A DNA stretch of 64,000 nucleotides from an uncultured Clostridia bacterium (lineage in GTDB: Bacteria > Bacillota > Clostridia > Peptostreptococcales > Anaerovoracaceae): assembly GCA_934233735.1 (NCBI GenBank), contig CAKQGQ010000003.1:82468-146467 (forward strand), given 5' to 3'. The notes beneath the pieces are model-generated. The model had not been told where the DNA came from and ran no database searches. It was given only the letters and a program-made list of their open reading frames with translations. The translations under genes were made by a program, and so were the position numbers. Shown here piece after piece: positions 32,926-42,900 of the stretch (position 1 is its first letter; the number at the start of each line of letters is the position of its first letter).

Positions 32926-34413
32926 TTATTTTTCGCTGAACTTGAATGTCAGTCTGCCATAGTTATGACCCACCTGAATCAGTGCATCCCCACCGTCCGG
33001 GTTGTAGAATGTCATCTTGTAGATTTCATTGTTTGGCCAACTGTTTTCCTTTTCACATGGCTCTATGGTAACCCTGTCGTCGTCACAGATAGGATCTGAG
33101 CCCTCAAAGTTAATCGTAGAGGCAAGATAAAGGGTTACCTTGTCTGCAGCCTTATAGTCTATCCGTACAGCCGTAACTTCATCGGATGCATCCCAAGTCG
33201 GTTTAAGCCAGTTCTCTGCCATCTTGTTAAAATCGGGCTGCGCGCTGTATGCACTCACCGGATCCGCAGTCACCATGACGCGAACCGCATATTTCTCTCC
33301 GTTCTTCTCTGCATGTACGAACCCGTCCACACCGGTTTCCATTTGCGATGAATCAAGTCTCCATCCCAGCCATTCCTTTTCGTAGCCGGTGATTCTTCCG
33401 ATTGATTCATCCGCATAGACCGTCCATGTATCGTCAACGCTCACGCCATCTTCTGTGTACATAGGAAGGCACTGGCTGGCTGCTCGTGAGTTGTACAGCA
33501 GGGTTTCCCCTTGTGCACCGGCAAGGTGGAGCTGCAGTTCGCCGTTTTCGGCTCTGTTCATTTCGCTATGTGAATCATTCCGATTGCCGTCTAAGCCTAT
33601 TCCTATAATGACCGCAACGCCAACCACAAGTGCTATGACGCATAACAAAATCCACTTTTTTCGTTTCACTGTTGTGCCGGCTTCTTCTGAGGTATCTTTG
33701 AGTTCCTCCCGGGAAATTGCATAGCAGAGTTCCGTCATGTCCTGGTACCTGTCCATAGGATTCATTTCTGTACACTTCTGAATTATTTTCTCTGCTCCGC
33801 CGTTGCGATACCGCAAAACTGCCGGGTGCTGCCCCGTAAGCAATGTGTTCAAAAGGATTCCCACCGCATATATGTCAGTACGGATATCCGAACGGGTCAG
33901 CCCGAATTGCTCCGGTGCCGCATATCCCGCCGTTCCCAAAACTCGCGTGTCGTTCCGTTTGCCGGGTTCTATTCTCATGGCTGCATCAAGGTCAATCAAG
34001 AAGATTTCGCCCTGCTGGTTCATCATTACATGTTCCGGTTTGACATCCCGGTGAATGAAACCGCTTCGATGGAGTAAATCCAGTGCGTTACAGGTTTTGG
34101 CGGTAATATTCATCGCTCGCTTTTCATCCATTTTCTCGCCACCGTCGATCATTTCCTGAAGAGAAACACCGTCAACAAACTGTTCCTCAACCACAAAGAA
34201 TTCATCCTCCCACCGGCAGTCGTAAACCTGTGGGAATCCCTTGTATCCTTGTTTTTTTAACATTTCATACACCGGCATTTCATGGCTGTATATGCGTAGC
34301 ACGAAACAGTCCTCCTCGCCTCGGCTCATTAAGTATACTCCGCTATCCGGTTTTTGGCTAAGTTCCTTGTATTCTGATACCTTATATTTGCTAATAACTG
34401 TATTGAAATCCAT
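32926..34413 (-). CDS. Membrane Ser/Thr protein kinase with extracellular sensor region
   Basis: A 495-aa Hanks-type kinase. Catalytic loop FIHRDVKPEHVMMNQQ has the HRD aspartate, Lys and downstream Asn. The DFG position reads DLD (LIDLDAAM), still with the metal-binding Asp, and APE is present in AGYAAPEQFG. The glycine loop is poor (DSGVYLMSR), which is common in small bacterial kinases. A single membrane helix (LLCVIALVVGVAVIIGIGL, about 250-270) leads to a ~220-residue extracellular domain with no PASTA repeats. It starts 6 bases after the SNF transporter stop, so the two are probably co-transcribed. Confidence 0.88.
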   Translation of the reverse strand: MDFNTVISKYKVSEYKELSQKPDSGVYLMSRGEEDCFVLRIYSHEMPVYEMLKKQGYKGFPQVYDCRWEDEFFVVEEQFVDGVSLQEMIDGGEKMDEKRAMNITAKTCNALDLLHRSGFIHRDVKPEHVMMNQQGEIFLIDLDAAMRIEPGKRNDTRVLGTAGYAAPEQFGLTRSDIRTDIYAVGILLNTLLTGQHPAVLRYRNGGAEKIIQKCTEMNPMDRYQDMTELCYAISREELKDTSEEAGTTVKRKKWILLCVIALVVGVAVIIGIGLDGNRNDSHSEMNRAENGELQLHLAGAQGETLLYNSRAASQCLPMYTEDGVSVDDTWTVYADESIGRITGYEKEWLGWRLDSSQMETGVDGFVHAEKNGEKYAVRVMVTADPVSAYSAQPDFNKMAENWLKPTWDASDEVTAVRIDYKAADKVTLYLASTINFEGSDPICDDDRVTIEPCEKENSWPNNEIYKMTFYNPDGGDALIQVGHNYGRLTFKFSEK

Positions 34414-34419
34414 ATTCCT

Positions 34420-35799
34420 TTAACCTATTCCTCCCAGCATCGCACCTGCAATCAGTGCAACCAACGCACATACACAGTAAACATATTTTCCGAGCGGATG
34501 GAACCAGCTTCCGATTGGTTTCTTGCTCCCCTCGCTCACTGCCTTGAGTGCAGTTTCTTTCTTGAGAACCCAGAAGAACATAATTCCTGCAAGAAGTGCT
34601 CCGAGCGGGCAGATATAAATCGAAACTACATCCATCCACTGCGATGTCCACGGCTGAATCATTATTGAAACGGCAGCACCGATTAAGCCGATTGTCAGCA
34701 CTGCCGGTACTCTCTTAAATCTCAGTTTTTCCTGAAGAAAAGCAACCGGAACCTCATAAAGATTCACGATTGAAGTTGCTCCCGCAAACAGAACGCATAT
34801 GAAGAAAATCATTCCCACAACGCGGCCGCCTGCCATGCCATTAAGCACATTTACCAAATAAACAAACATGAGGCCGGGCCCTGCCGTGTCCGGTGTTACA
34901 CCGCCGACACCCATCGCCGGCAGTATAACCAGTGCCGCAAGAGTCGCCGCAAGCGTATCGAAAATCGCAACATTGCGTGCTGCACCCGGAAGATCTTCGC
35001 CCTTATCCAAATAAGATCCGTATATTACCGAGCCGTTTCCCGCAACCGAAAGTGAGAAGAACGCCTGTCCGAAAGCAAAAATCCATACCTCCGGATTCAG
35101 TAATCCCTTCGGATTCAGCGTAAATATATATCTGTAGCCTTCTCCCGCACCCGGAAGAAACGCGATGTAGACGCCCAAAATCAAGAATAAGCCAAAGAGC
35201 AGCGGCATCATAATCTTGTTTGCTTTTTCAATTCCGCCGCCGATACCCATTGCCATAATGGCAAGGGCAACCACAAGACCGACGATCTGCCATATACCGT
35301 TTCCGACATTGAATATGCCGCCGTCTATCATCATTTTAACCGCCTCGCCCAAAGTTTTCGCTCCCGGTGCCGCGCTGTCAAAGGTTCCTCCTATCACAGC
35401 CATGTCGGTTCCCATAGCATAAAGCTTTCCGGATATCCCCATAAAGCAGTATTTGAAGATCCAGCCCATTACAACTGTGTATCCGATTGCAAGCCCCATC
35501 GCGCCGATAACCGGCAGAGCACCGACTGCCTCACCGACGCGCTGCTTTCCGAAGCGCTCCTTGGTGCATTTTCCGAAAGCTCCCACCGGGCCGGCTTCCG
35601 CCCAGCGGCCAAGCGCAAACTCTTCAATCATGCCCGACGAAGCGATAAGTATTACAAATAAAATATACACTACGAAGAATGTCATTCCTCCGTATTTCGA
35701 TACCATAATCGGAAAACGCCAGATGTTTCCCATTCCAACTGCCGAGCCTATGCAGGCAATGATAAAGCCTGTTCGGGTTCTGAATCGGTCTCTTTCCAT
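34420..35799 (-). CDS. Sodium-dependent SNF-family transporter (NSS)
   Basis: A 459-aa neurotransmitter:sodium symporter homologue with about 11-12 membrane helices. The first-helix signature is IGSAVGMGNIWRFPIMVSKY, which includes sodium- and substrate-binding positions. FFSLSVAGNGSVIYGSYLDK belongs to the helix 6-7 region. Bacterial members carry amino acids such as tryptophan, tyrosine or leucine with sodium; the substrate cannot be read here. It appears co-transcribed with the downstream kinase gene (6-base gap). Confidence 0.93.
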   Translation of the reverse strand: MERDRFRTRTGFIIACIGSAVGMGNIWRFPIMVSKYGGMTFFVVYILFVILIASSGMIEEFALGRWAEAGPVGAFGKCTKERFGKQRVGEAVGALPVIGAMGLAIGYTVVMGWIFKYCFMGISGKLYAMGTDMAVIGGTFDSAAPGAKTLGEAVKMMIDGGIFNVGNGIWQIVGLVVALAIMAMGIGGGIEKANKIMMPLLFGLFLILGVYIAFLPGAGEGYRYIFTLNPKGLLNPEVWIFAFGQAFFSLSVAGNGSVIYGSYLDKGEDLPGAARNVAIFDTLAATLAALVILPAMGVGGVTPDTAGPGLMFVYLVNVLNGMAGGRVVGMIFFICVLFAGATSIVNLYEVPVAFLQEKLRFKRVPAVLTIGLIGAAVSIMIQPWTSQWMDVVSIYICPLGALLAGIMFFWVLKKETALKAVSEGSKKPIGSWFHPLGKYVYCVCALVALIAGAMLGGIG

Positions 35800-35895
35800 G
35801 TTATTTCTGTTCTCCTTCTTTTGCGCTCATTCCGCGCTTGTAATTTTTTTCTTTGCCTGTCAATAATATCATATCTTTAAAGAAGATTCAATTTA

Positions 35896-36001
35896 AAATC
35901 TTTCGGGTTGAAAACGCAAAATCTCTCCGATTAAACTTAAAAAATCTTTCGGGTTAAAATCACAAAATCTCTCCGATTATGCTTGCTAAATCTTTCGGGT
36001 T
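35896..36001. repeat. Five 23-bp tandem repeats before the DUF4143 ATPase gene
   Basis: Units begin at 35896, 35919, 35942, 35965 and 35988. Odd-numbered units start AAATCTTTCGGGTT and even ones AAATCTCTCCGATT, so two variants alternate and also give a 46-bp superrepeat. The 9-base tails are less conserved. The last unit is directly followed by GGTATATAATTC, an apparent -10 region, and the ATPase start is at 36037. The array therefore ends in the -35 position of the promoter. Confidence 0.85.
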
Positions 36002-36036
36002 GGTATATAATTCAAACCATAGGAGATAATAGGCTT

Positions 36037-37314
36037 ATGAACAGAAAAGATTACAAACCAAGAATTATTGATAAAACGGTTATTCAATATTTAAAGAGCT
36101 TCGGTGCCGTTTGCGTGGAAGGTCCGAAATGGTGCGGTAAGACATGGACTTCCTCCTACCACAGCAGCAGCGAATTTTCTGTCGGAGATCCGTCCGGTAA
36201 TTTCCAAAACAGAGTATTGGCGCAAATGTCCCCTGATTTGGTCTTAAACGGAGAACCCCCGCGTCTTATCGATGAATGGCAGGAAGTTCCGGCACTTTGG
36301 GATGCGGTCAGACACAGAGTCGATCAAACCGGAGAAAAAGGTCAGTTCATCCTGACAGGTTCAGCAACGCCGAATCACAAAGGAATTATGCACAGCGGCG
36401 CAGGCAGAATTGCTAGAATAAAAATGCGCCCCATGTCGTTATATGAATCCGGAAATTCCAGTGGTGATGTTTCTTTGGAGGACTTATGCAGCGACAAGCT
36501 TACAGCCGTTATGACGGGCGAAGTAAACTTAATGGATTTAATCGGATATATTATCAAAGGCGGCTGGCCCGGCAATCTGAATGCTCCGATAGAGCAGGCA
36601 GCGCTTTTGCCGATTCAATATATTGACGCAATTATCGACGATGATGTATACAGAATTGACGGTCTGAAACGCAATAAGGAGAAGATGAAGCTTTTGCTGC
36701 GCTCCTTAGCCAGAAACGAAGCAACTACCGTTACGAATGTGTCCCTTGCAAAGGACATGAAGGAAATGGATGACACCGATATTGACAAAGATACTGTCGC
36801 CGAATATTTGGATATTTTCCAAAGACTCTTTATCACAGACAACCAGCTTCCGTTTTCTACCAATATTCGTTCATCCGTAAGAGTCAAGCAGGCGGAAAAA
36901 AGGCATTTTTGCGACCCATCTCTTGCGTGTGCTTTATTAAAGGCAACGCCCGAAATGCTGATTAACGATTTGCGGACACTTGGATTTTTGTTTGAGGCAC
37001 TTTGCGAAAGAGATTTGAAAATTTATGCGGAGTCCTTCGGTGCTTCCCTGTACCATTATCAGGGATATGATAACAAGGAAATTGACGCTGTTATAGAGCT
37101 CAACAGCGGAGACTGGTGTGCTTTTGAAATAAAACTGGGCGCCAATCAAATTGACGAGGCAGCCAAAAATCTATTGGATATTAATCAAAAAATCAAGAAC
37201 GACCCAAAAGGCAGACCCCCAAAGGTTTTATGCGTAATCTGCGGACTGGCGAATGCCGCATACAAGCGCCCCGACGGTGTGTATGTGGTGCCGATTACCG
37301 CACTGAAAAATTGA
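36037..37314 (+). CDS. ATPase with C-terminal DUF4143 domain
   Basis: A 425-aa member of the large family of bacterial and archaeal AAA-type ATPases with DUF4143. The phosphate loop is degenerate (VEGPKWCGKTWTSSY, about residues 25-39). The Walker B region is PPRLIDEWQEVPALWDAVR, sensor FILTGSAT follows, and the C-terminal nuclease-like DUF4143 segment contains YDNKEIDAVIELN...FEIKLG (D, E and K of a PD-(D/E)xK-like fold). The true start at 36037 has AGGAGATAATAGG. Function is unknown; defence, partner-protein remodelling and toxin-like roles have been suggested for the family. It is a single-gene unit controlled by the 23-bp repeats. Confidence 0.87.
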   Translation: MNRKDYKPRIIDKTVIQYLKSFGAVCVEGPKWCGKTWTSSYHSSSEFSVGDPSGNFQNRVLAQMSPDLVLNGEPPRLIDEWQEVPALWDAVRHRVDQTGEKGQFILTGSATPNHKGIMHSGAGRIARIKMRPMSLYESGNSSGDVSLEDLCSDKLTAVMTGEVNLMDLIGYIIKGGWPGNLNAPIEQAALLPIQYIDAIIDDDVYRIDGLKRNKEKMKLLLRSLARNEATTVTNVSLAKDMKEMDDTDIDKDTVAEYLDIFQRLFITDNQLPFSTNIRSSVRVKQAEKRHFCDPSLACALLKATPEMLINDLRTLGFLFEALCERDLKIYAESFGASLYHYQGYDNKEIDAVIELNSGDWCAFEIKLGANQIDEAAKNLLDINQKIKNDPKGRPPKVLCVICGLANAAYKRPDGVYVVPITALKN

Positions 37315-37327
37315 ATGCATGAAGGTC

Positions 37328-37356
37328 TTGAATTTCTTTGGAAAGAAGTCTATAAT
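37328..37356 (+). promoter_or_regulatory. Promoter of alr
   Basis: TTGAAT (37328-37333) and TATAAT (37351-37356) with a 17-base spacer, 50 bases before the alr start codon. Confidence 0.7.
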
Positions 37357-37406
37357 TACCTTATTCAAACGACACGATTCAATGTGAAAAAGGAGATGTA
37401 TTAATC

Positions 37407-38543
37407 ATGTACAAAGAAGCGTTAAGACCGGTTTGGGCAGAAATCAACTTGTCAAACCTGGATTACAACATCAAGCAAATTAAGAATAAAATCGCAGGCA
37501 GAGAAATGATCGGCGTTATCAAAGCCGACGCATACGGTCACGGCAGTGTAAAAGTTGCAGAAGTTCTCAGAGAAAATGGCTGCAAAACTTTCGCAATCGC
37601 AACTCTTCAGGAAGCTGTAACACTCCGTGAAGCAGGCGCCAAGGAAGAAATCATCATGCTCGGTCTGACTCCGGATATGTATGCCGACACCATTGTAAAA
37701 TACGACATTACTCCGGTTGTCTGCAGCAGCGAAAATGCAGCAGCTTTCGCCGCAGAAGCAAAGAAGCACGGAAAGACCGTGCACGCCCTCATCGCAGTGG
37801 ACACCGGAATGGGAAGAATCGGCTATCTTGCTGATGACATCGACTATGCGGTTGCCGATGTAAAGAAAATTGCAGCTCTTGAGAACTTCAAAATCAAAGG
37901 TATGTTCTCACACATGTCCACAGCAGACGCTTACGACAAAACATATTCCCACCAGCAGGAAGCGAAGTTCAACAAATTCTACGAAGCACTTACCGCAGCA
38001 GGAATCGAAATTCCGTTCAGAACTCTTGCAAACAGTGCTTCCATCATGGAACTTCCGACCGTTCACTTCGATGCATGCCGTCCGGGAATCATCCTCTACG
38101 GATGCTATCCGTCGGACGAAGTTGATGTAAACGAGCTTTCCATCAAACCGGTTATGTCGGTTAAAGCAAACATCGTTCACCTGAAAGATGTGCCTGCTGA
38201 CTTCTCGGTTGGCTACGGACGTAAATACATATCCAAGAAGCCAAGCAAAATCGCAACCATCGCACTCGGATACGCAGATGGCTATCCTCGTCCATACTCC
38301 CCGAACGCAAAGGTTATCGTAAACGGCGTAATCGCACCGATTGCCGGAAACATCTGCATGGATCAGTGCATGATTGATGTTACCGATGTTCCTGATGTAA
38401 AAGTTGGAGATGAAGTTATCGTAATGGGTTCGGACGGAACCAACACCATCCTTGCCGACGATATCGCAAGAGCGACCGGAACCATCAATTATGAAATCAC
38501 TTGTGCTTTCGGACAGAGACTTCCGAAGGTTTATGTGAAATAG
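37407..38543 (+). CDS. alr: Alanine racemase
   Basis: PLP enzyme making D-alanine for peptidoglycan (and, where present, germination control in spore formers). The 378-aa length is standard. The PLP lysine is in VIKADAYGHGS near residue 39, and the second catalytic base (Tyr) is in SVGYGRKYIS. YADGYPRPYSPNAKVIVNG marks the C-terminal barrel-beta domain. It has its own promoter and a strong terminator, so it is monocistronic, and complements ddl at 13432. Confidence 0.96.
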   Translation: MYKEALRPVWAEINLSNLDYNIKQIKNKIAGREMIGVIKADAYGHGSVKVAEVLRENGCKTFAIATLQEAVTLREAGAKEEIIMLGLTPDMYADTIVKYDITPVVCSSENAAAFAAEAKKHGKTVHALIAVDTGMGRIGYLADDIDYAVADVKKIAALENFKIKGMFSHMSTADAYDKTYSHQQEAKFNKFYEALTAAGIEIPFRTLANSASIMELPTVHFDACRPGIILYGCYPSDEVDVNELSIKPVMSVKANIVHLKDVPADFSVGYGRKYISKKPSKIATIALGYADGYPRPYSPNAKVIVNGVIAPIAGNICMDQCMIDVTDVPDVKVGDEVIVMGSDGTNTILADDIARATGTINYEITCAFGQRLPKVYVK

Positions 38544-38576
38544 ATTTTCCATCGATTTACTGAATAGGATTATATA

Positions 38577-38622
38577 AAAGCTGTACTTTTCTGAGTGGTG
38601 TTTAGAAAAGTACAGCTTTTTT
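38577..38622 (+). terminator. Terminator of alr
   Basis: A long stem (about 38576-38592 with 38604-38620) followed by TTTTTT, 35 bases after the stop. Confidence 0.85.
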
Positions 38623-38745
38623 GTTTCCCGCTGCCTCAACAGTCATCTTTTTTATTCTTGTTTTTGAGTTAGCCTGCGCTTACCACATGTCGCTTGTTTT
38701 CAAACATTTTTCTTCGTTTTTTTGTAAGAACATTCGACAAAAATA

Positions 38746-38779
38746 TTGACTTTGTATACACAGAAGAGTAGTATATTAT
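38746..38779 (+). promoter_or_regulatory. Possible promoter of the polyferredoxin-PFOR-Nfn operon
   Basis: TTGACT (38746-38751) is followed by TATATT (38772-38777), a 20-base spacer. TTGTAT (38752-38757) with TATTAT (38774-38779) at 16 bases is the alternative. About 95 bases of leader separate it from the first gene. The rest of the 38544-38873 gap is unremarkable. Confidence 0.4.
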
Positions 38780-38873
38780 GTGTGTAGCTTGTTAATTTTT
38801 CAACATTTCTAAGCTATGCGACAATGATGACACAAGATGTAATAGTAAACTTGAAAAAGGAGGCAAAAAAGTT

Positions 38874-39983
38874 ATGAAAACCAATGTCTCCCCTGCTACA
38901 GGGGAAAACAATTTGGTCGCTTATGTGGCTTGTGCAGGTTGGTCTGCAGGAAAAGCCAGAGCCGCAGAGTTTGAGTCCTGCGCTGCTTTAGTTGAAGCAG
39001 GCTTTAAGCGCGGCGAATGTAAGAGCGGCTGCTGCGGTGTCGGAGATTGCATTAAGGTTTGCAAACAGGGCGCCATGAAGCTCGAAAACGGAAAAGTTGT
39101 AATCGATGCTGATAAGTGCGACGGTTGCGGCGACTGTGCTGCTGAAGGCGTATGCCCGCAGCATTTGATCCACATGATTCCGAAAGATGCTACTAACTTT
39201 ATCCCTTGTTCTTCCACAGAAGAAGACGACGAACTTGTTAGAAAAACCTGCGGTTTCGGCTGTATCGCCTGCGGAGAATGTGAAAGAGCATGTCCGGAAG
39301 GCGCAGTACATATCGTAGATAACCATGCAGTTATCGATTATGATAAATGCGTAGGCTGCGTAGCATGTATGGTTAAATGTAAAAAGAAAATTATCGTTGA
39401 TACACTTCACGATTTAACTGCTTTGAAAGCAAATGTTGCTTTCGTAAAATGCTCCGGCGACGGCAGAGCTTCTGCTAAGCTGAAGGAAATGGGCATTCAG
39501 ACATGTCAGGAAGCTGCTAAGCAGGATCTCAAGGCTTTGGGACTTTGCGCAACAGGCTGTCTTGGACAGGGTGCCTGCACAGCGGTTTGCCGTTATGATG
39601 CTGTAAAGGTTGTAGACGGCGTTGCTTATGTTGATCCTGATAAGTGCGTAGGCTGTAAAGATTGTACATTCGCATGCCCTCAGCACTTAATTACAATCGT
39701 TCCGTATAAAGGACAGAAGATGGTTGCATGTTCGTCCGAGGACGACTGCGAAACGAAGGCAAAGGTTTGCAGCACAGGATGCTTATTCTGCGAAGACTGC
39801 AAGTCCAACTGCCCGAACCTCGCAATTTATGCAGACGGCACTCACACAATTATCGATCCTGAAATCTGTGAAGACTGCCATGTATGTCAATATGTATGCC
39901 CTCGAAATGTCATTAAGGAAATGGAAGTTCCGGAATACATTTTCATGCAGCGTGAAGCTTTGGGCATCAAGGAAGGAGAATAA
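38874..39983 (+). CDS. Eight-cluster polyferredoxin, tandem RnfB-like duplication
   Basis: A 369-aa cytoplasmic iron-sulfur protein made of two homologous halves (about residues 15-180 and 187-355). Each half matches the cluster-rich part of RnfB, including the start VAYVACAG/VAFVKCSG and the CSS segment. Cysteine sets per half are CKSGCCGVGDCIKVC, CDGCGDC, CGFGCIACGECERACP, CVGCVACMVKC in the first, and CATGCLGQGACTAVC, CVGCKDCTFACP, CSTGCLFCEDCKSNCP, CEDCHVCQYVCP in the second. That gives up to eight [4Fe-4S] sites. The RnfB membrane anchor is absent. It begins the PFOR/Nfn operon, so it probably relays electrons between PFOR and the flavin enzymes. Confidence 0.85.
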   Translation: MKTNVSPATGENNLVAYVACAGWSAGKARAAEFESCAALVEAGFKRGECKSGCCGVGDCIKVCKQGAMKLENGKVVIDADKCDGCGDCAAEGVCPQHLIHMIPKDATNFIPCSSTEEDDELVRKTCGFGCIACGECERACPEGAVHIVDNHAVIDYDKCVGCVACMVKCKKKIIVDTLHDLTALKANVAFVKCSGDGRASAKLKEMGIQTCQEAAKQDLKALGLCATGCLGQGACTAVCRYDAVKVVDGVAYVDPDKCVGCKDCTFACPQHLITIVPYKGQKMVACSSEDDCETKAKVCSTGCLFCEDCKSNCPNLAIYADGTHTIIDPEICEDCHVCQYVCPRNVIKEMEVPEYIFMQREALGIKEGE

Positions 39984-39985
39984 AC

Positions 39986-42900
39986 ATGAGAAAATTAAAA
40001 ACTATGGACGGAAACGCCGCTGCTGCTCATGTTGCTTATGCGTTCTCTGAGGTTGCTGCAATTTACCCGATTACACCATCCTCACCTATGGCAGAAAACA
40101 TGGACGAATGGGTTTCCCAGGACAGAACCAATATCTTTGGCGAAAAAGTTAAAATCGTAGAAATGCAGTCCGAAGCAGGTGCTGCAGGTGCGGTTCACGG
40201 CGCAATCGCTGCCGGTGCTCTGACATCTACATTCACAGCTTCCCAGGGCTTGCTTCTTATGATTCCTAATATGTATAAATTAGCCGGCGAACAGACTCCT
40301 ACTGTATTCCACGTAGCTGCTCGCTGTGTTGCTACACATGCATTAAATATCTTCGGTGATCACTCCGACGTTATGGCTTGTCGTCAGACAGGTTTTGCAA
40401 TGCTTGCATCAAACTCTGTACAGCAGGCTATGGACCTTGCCGCAGTTGCTCACCTTTCAGCAATCGGCGGACATCTTCCTATGCTCCACTTCTTCGACGG
40501 TTTCAGAACTTCTCACGAACAGCAGAAGATTGAAACATGGGACTATGAAGATTTGAAGGAAATGGTTGACTGGGATGCACTCAAGGCATTCAAGGACAAT
40601 GCACTTCATCCGAATCACCCGCATACAATGGGTTCCGCGGAACAGCCGGAAACTTTCTTCCAGCACAGAGAAGCATGTAACGTTGTATACAACGAAACCC
40701 CGGATCTCGTTAACGAATATATGGAAAAAGTTAACGCTAAGATCGGTACAGACTATAAGCCATTCAATTACTATGGTGCCCCTGACGCAACAGAAGTTAT
40801 CGTAGCTATGGGCTCTATTTGTGAATGTGCGGAAGAAGTTATCGACTACCTTAACGCAAAAGGCAAGAAAGTCGGCATTATCGAAGTTCACCTTTACAGA
40901 CCTTGGTCCAACAAGTACCTCTTCAACGTTATGCCTAAGACAGTTAAGAAGATTGCTGTCCTTGACAGAACGAAAGAACCGGGCGGACTCGGTGAACCTT
41001 TATTCCTCGACATGGTTGCTGCAGTAAGAGGAACGGAATTTGAAAGCTGCTTCATCTGCGGCGGCAGATACGGTCTTGGTTCCAAGGACGTACAGCCTGG
41101 CGATGTTCTCGCAGTATACGAAAACTTGTGGGCGGATGAACCTAAGAAGGAATTCACACTTTCCATCTTCGACGACGTTACAAACCTTTCCATCCACGGT
41201 TCCGAAAATCCGGATGTTGCTCCTAAGGGAACAAAGGCTTGTAAATTCTGGGGTCTTGGTGCTGACGGTACAGTTGGTGCAAACAAGAACTCCGTTAAGA
41301 TCATCGGTGACCATACTGACATGAAGGCACAGGCATACTTCCAGTATGACTCCAAGAAATCCGGCGGTGTGACGATTTCTCACCTTAGATTCGGACATGA
41401 ACCGATTCGTTCGACTTATTATGTAAAACAGGCTGACTTCGTCGCATGTCACAATGAAGCATATCTGTATAAGTATGAAATGGTTCAGGATGTAAAACCG
41501 GGCGGATTCTTCCTGCTCAACTGCACATGGTCAGATGATGAACTTGAAGAAAAATTACCGGGTCAGGTTAAGAGATATATTGCACAGAACAATGTTCAGT
41601 TCTACACTTGCGACGCTGTTTCTCTTGCTAAGGAAATCGGTCTTGGCGCAAGAAGAACCAACTCTATCCTTCAGGCTGCATTCTTTAAACTTGCTGACAT
41701 CATTCCAATCGACGAAGCGGTTGGATACATGAAAGACGCCATCAAAAAGACATACGGCAGAAAAGGACAGAATATCGTAGACATGAACTGTGCTGCTGTC
41801 GATGCGGGTATCACTCACATCCATAAAGTTGAAGTTCCTGAAAGCTGGAAGACAGTTGAAGATGACGCACCGGCTCCTGCACTTATCGGCCGCGATCAGC
41901 TCCACACTGAATTCCTGAACGACATCCTCGTTCCAACAGGAAACCTCACAGCAGACAACGTTCCTGTATCCAAGTTCTTATCCACAGCAAACGGCATGAT
42001 GCCTGCAGGTACTGCTGCTTACGAAAAGCGTGGTATCGCTGCAGATCTTCCGCATTGGAACATGAAGAACTGTATGCAGTGTAACTGGTGTTCTTATGTA
42101 TGTCCGCACGGCGTAGTAAGACCATTTGTACTTACAGATGCAGAAGCGGAAGGCGTTGCAGATACAACTGCAATGAAGGGCGCTAAAGAATACAAGTTCA
42201 CTCTTGGATTCTCCCTCATGGATTGTACCGGATGCGGCTCCTGTGCAGAAGTTTGTCCTGCAAGAAACAAAGCGATCTCTATGGCTCCTGCAGAAGACGA
42301 ATTCATGCATGCACAGCAGGCTAAATTCGATCACTTATACAAAGACATCGATGAAAAAGAAGTTCCGTTCAAGGATAACACAGTTAAGGGTTCCCAGTTC
42401 AAGACTCCTCTTATGGAATTCTCAGGCGCTTGCCCGGGATGCGGCGAATCTCCTTATGCTAAGTTAATCACGCAGTTGTTCGGCGACAGAATGTTCATCG
42501 CAAATGCAACAGGATGTTCCTCCATTTGGGGTGCATCAGCTCCTTCCACTCCTTACACGGTAAATAAGGAAGGTAAAGGACCTGCTTGGGCTAACTCCTT
42601 ATTCGAAGATAATGCTGAATTTGGTTTCGGTATGGCAACATCCATGAACGCAAGAAGAAACGAACTGAAGTCCGCAGCAGAAAGACTTTATGACGTAATC
42701 GGCGTTCCTGCAAAAGCATGGGTTGCTTCCATGAACGATGCAAAACAGGCAGAAGTAACAGGAAACATCCTCCTTGCAGAAGCAGAAAAGATTGCAGACA
42801 AGAATGCAGACGCTAAATATGTAGTTGACAATAAAGACATGCTGATCAAGCCATCCATGTGGATCTTCGGTGGTGACGGCTGGGCATACGATATCGGTTA

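Noticed and set aside
35896..36001. CRISPR array
   Set aside because: The units are directly adjacent with no unique spacers of regular 30-40 bases; the 23-bp period with a conserved and a variable part is a tandem repeat at a promoter.
38874..39983. RnfB subunit of a membrane Rnf complex
   Set aside because: No membrane anchor, a doubled cluster domain, and no rnfCDGEA genes beside it.
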